The position numbers and the translations under genes were made by a program. DNA of 44,718 bases from Planctomycetota bacterium. Its GTDB lineage: Bacteria; Planctomycetota; MHYJ01; WSZJ01. The stretch is from assembly GCA_016190145.1 (NCBI GenBank), contig JACPRD010000047.1, forward strand, positions 1 to 44,718, given 5' to 3'. Shown here in pieces: positions 43,063 through 44,718 of the stretch. How positions within the stretch are numbered: position 1 is the first letter of the stretch; the number at the start of each line of letters is the position of its first letter. The notes below the pieces were generated by a model that had not been told where the DNA came from, did no database searches, and was given only the letters and a program-made list of their open reading frames with translations.

Positions 43063-43240
43063 AGCCATAAGCCAGAAGCCATAAGCCATAAGCTGCGCGC
43101 TGCGCGCGCCATATCTTACGGAGCGGACTTCAGACTTCCCGGGCACACGGTGGCCCGGGAACACTTAAGTCCATTGCGCCCGGGGTGGCGCGCGAAGCGC
43201 GCCGCTTATGGCTTATGGCCTATGGCATATGGCTATTGCC
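43063..43240. repeat. GCTTATG heptamer inverted repeat, copy 2
   Basis: The left arm CATAAGC, CAGAAGC, CATAAGC, CATAAGC (about 43066-43092) runs into TGCGCGC repeats. The right arm begins with the GGCGCGC-GAA-GCGCGCC hairpin (43187-43203), then GCTTATG, GCTTATG, GCCTATG, GCATATG, GCTATTG. The right arm start is identical for 29 nt to 9606-9634. The core has TTCCCGGGCACACGGTGGCC-type palindromes. It separates the MFS gene from the FAD oxidoreductase end. Confidence 0.88.
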
Positions 43241-43263
43241 CGCGCGGAGACGGGGTTGCTTCT

Positions 43264-44508
43264 TCAAATCACCATCCTCTCCGGATCCTCTCTTTCCTCG
43301 CCGATCAGCAGCGGCTCCAGCGCCAGCGCCGCAAGCTCGATCAGCGGCTTCCTTTTCATCACCATGTCCGCCACGATCCTCCCCGTCGCCGGCGCGTGCA
43401 TCACGCCGTGCCCGCTGAACCCCGCGGCGTGGAGCAGGCCGCCAACGCGCGGGTCCCAGGAGACGATCGCCTTCTCGTCCGGCGTCACCTCGTAGTAGCC
43501 GCAGGTCGCATGGTCGAGGCCGGCCTTCTCGCCGAGCATGGGAATCCACTCCGCCATCCGCGCGAGAACTTCAAACCCGTAGTCGTTCTCGCCGATCCCG
43601 TACCCCGCTTCGATGTCGTCGTTCAATTTCGTCGTGTCGATCGGCGGCGCGGGGAACTGGTTCCACCCCGCGGGCTTCTTCGGCCGCGCGTCCCAGCCCA
43701 TCATGAGCCCCTGCATCTCCGGTCGCCCGTAGACCTCGAGGTCGAGCACCGTGAGCGGCCAGCGGTGGACGCCGGCGCCGTAGACCTGGTTCGTGAAATA
43801 GAGGTACCGCTTGACCGGCGTCACCGGGATCGGCGCGCCCGCCATCCGCGCGACCGTGTTGGCCCACGGCCCGGAAGCGTTCACGACGACTCCCGCCGCG
43901 ATGCGGTGTTGCCCGCCGACCACGACCGCCTTCGCGGATCCTCCCGACACCTCGATCGCGGTGACCGGCGAATACTGCAGCAGCGTCGCTCCCCGCGCGA
44001 CCGCGGCCTCGAGGTACGTCGCCGCCACGAGGTCCGGCTTCAGAAACCCGTCGTGCGGACACCACGACGCCCCCTTCATCTCCGGATGGTCGATCCACGG
44101 AAACTTCTGCCGCACCTGCGCCGCGCCGAGCATCTCCACGTCCGGCACGCCGTGCTCGCGCTGGAAGTTCACGCGCGTCGCGGCGGCGTCGAGATCCTCC
44201 TGGCGGGACCAGAGGAAGAGGTATCCGTTCTGGGTGAAGACCTGTTCGCAGCCGAACGTCTTCGAGAATTCGCGGTATTCGCGGCCCGCGAAGATGGACA
44301 TCTCGATGTTCGAGAGCGAGGAGAACTGGTGTCGGAACGCCGCGGCGCTGCGGGAAGTAGACCCGCCGGCCTTCGGGCCGGAGTCGAGCACTACGACGGA
44401 GAGTTTCGAGTCGCGGACGAGGTTCCACGCGCACGCGGCGCCGGAGATGCCCGCGCCGATGATGACGACGTCTGCCCTGGGTGGGTAGTACTTCTGCGGG
44501 GCGGCCAT
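43264..44508 (-). CDS. FAD-dependent oxidoreductase, DAO/sarcosine-oxidase type
   Basis: The protein has 414 residues from the ATG at 44508; upstream frame is translated CCAGTKG repeat. ADVVIIGAGISGAACAWNLV binds FAD and VVLDSGPKAGGSTSRSAAAF follows; ASWCPHDGFLKPDLVAATYL and VVNASGPWANTVARMAG are DAO-family blocks; GLLHAAGFSGHGVMHAPATG near the C-terminus closes the FAD site. It oxidises an amine or amino acid and gives H2O2 or reduces a quinone; the substrate cannot be read. No Shine-Dalgarno sequence is present; its promoter predicts a 4-nt leader. Confidence 0.9.
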   Translation of the reverse strand: MAAPQKYYPPRADVVIIGAGISGAACAWNLVRDSKLSVVVLDSGPKAGGSTSRSAAAFRHQFSSLSNIEMSIFAGREYREFSKTFGCEQVFTQNGYLFLWSRQEDLDAAATRVNFQREHGVPDVEMLGAAQVRQKFPWIDHPEMKGASWCPHDGFLKPDLVAATYLEAAVARGATLLQYSPVTAIEVSGGSAKAVVVGGQHRIAAGVVVNASGPWANTVARMAGAPIPVTPVKRYLYFTNQVYGAGVHRWPLTVLDLEVYGRPEMQGLMMGWDARPKKPAGWNQFPAPPIDTTKLNDDIEAGYGIGENDYGFEVLARMAEWIPMLGEKAGLDHATCGYYEVTPDEKAIVSWDPRVGGLLHAAGFSGHGVMHAPATGRIVADMVMKRKPLIELAALALEPLLIGEEREDPERMVI

Positions 44509-44518
44509 GCGGAAGGCA

Positions 44519-44547
44519 ATTGTAGGTCGAGCAGGGGACGCGGTGAA
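44519..44547 (-). promoter_or_regulatory. Sigma70-type promoter TTCACC-N17-TACAAT
   Basis: On the minus strand, TTCACC (44547-44542) and TACAAT (44524-44519) are 17 bp apart. The start point would be near 44512, four bases before the ATG, so the FAD oxidoreductase mRNA should be leaderless. Confidence 0.55.
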
Positions 44548-44567
44548 CAAATGGTGATCGGACTGAG

Positions 44568-44718
44568 TTGCCAGTTGCCAGTGGCCAGTTGCCAGTGGCC
44601 GGTTGCGGGGAGCCACTGGCGACAGGCAGAACCCACTGGCCACTGGCCACTGGTCACTGGCCACTGGTCACTGGCCACTGGCCACTGGTCACTGGCCACT
44701 GGCCACTGGTCACTGGCC
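44568..44718. repeat. CCAGTKG heptamer inverted repeat, cut by window end
   Basis: Left-arm heptamers CCAGTTG, CCAGTGG, CCAGTTG, CCAGTGG, CCGGTTG start at 44571. A short core follows, then twelve units of CACTGGC/CACTGGT from 44634 to the last base. The array continues beyond the window. It uses the same family as 14315-14465 but with a GGTCAC variant not seen in the middle of that copy. Confidence 0.9.

Overview
The window is about 44.7 kb of very GC-rich bacterial DNA with some 38 protein genes on both strands, no rRNA or tRNA that I can see, no transposase and no phage genes. Several traits point to Planctomycetota or a close relative: a zinc-ribbon/proline-linker/TPR membrane protein, a Hanks-type kinase with a family-unknown partner, secreted prenyltransferase-repeat proteins, a C25 (gingipain-like) peptidase, DUF2950-like proteins and many short lineage-specific secreted proteins. 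The phylum call is inference from gene content only.

Layout. 1-9.5 kb: an MBL-fold protein with an altered metal motif, a TPR protein, hemL, an mgtE-like gene without its usual N-domain, a small membrane protein, an ARA1-like glycosyltransferase, a mini-lipoprotein with a clear terminator, DUF4416 and flgM. 9.7-16.6 kb: secreted proteins, including a HExxH peptidase next to a paralogue that has lost the motif, an FHA membrane protein and two prenyltransferase-repeat proteins. 16.9-25.3 kb: mazG overlapped by a C25 peptidase gene, a protein kinase, a lower-GC pair (RTX-like mini-protein and membrane protein) and a DHH phosphoesterase. 25.4-38 kb: the metabolic core. lipA, E1-alpha, E1-beta, E2, a second E1-alpha, E3 and lipB lie in one direction, so a complete 2-oxoacid dehydrogenase complex sits with both enzymes of de novo lipoylation. 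A hicBA toxin-antitoxin pair, a C39 peptidase and a pepsin-like protein are inserted in it. lipB runs on, with 4-bp overlaps, into three DUF2950-like paralogues interrupted by a small cbiX-type chelatase gene. 38-44.7 kb: a ChrR-like cupin, a class II Fic protein, an M28 peptidase, an MFS transporter and an FAD oxidoreductase.

The most unusual feature is not a gene. At least twelve mostly intergenic sites carry arms of degenerate tandem 6-7 bp units arranged as inverted repeats around a GC-rich core, plus one isolated single arm that supplies a gene's stop codon. There are about seven sequence families (GTTCGGM, CCAGTKG, TCGTTNC, GCTTATG, TTTACC, TTCAAAC-like and a looser GGATG type). The families differ in sequence but share the same architecture. 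Copies of one family lie up to 34 kb apart, one sits inside the dehydrogenase operon, and several adjoin promoters.

Where a start was chosen over a longer open frame, it was because the extension is translated repeat or overlaps a promoter, or because a ribosome binding site or a 4-bp stop/start overlap marks the shorter start.
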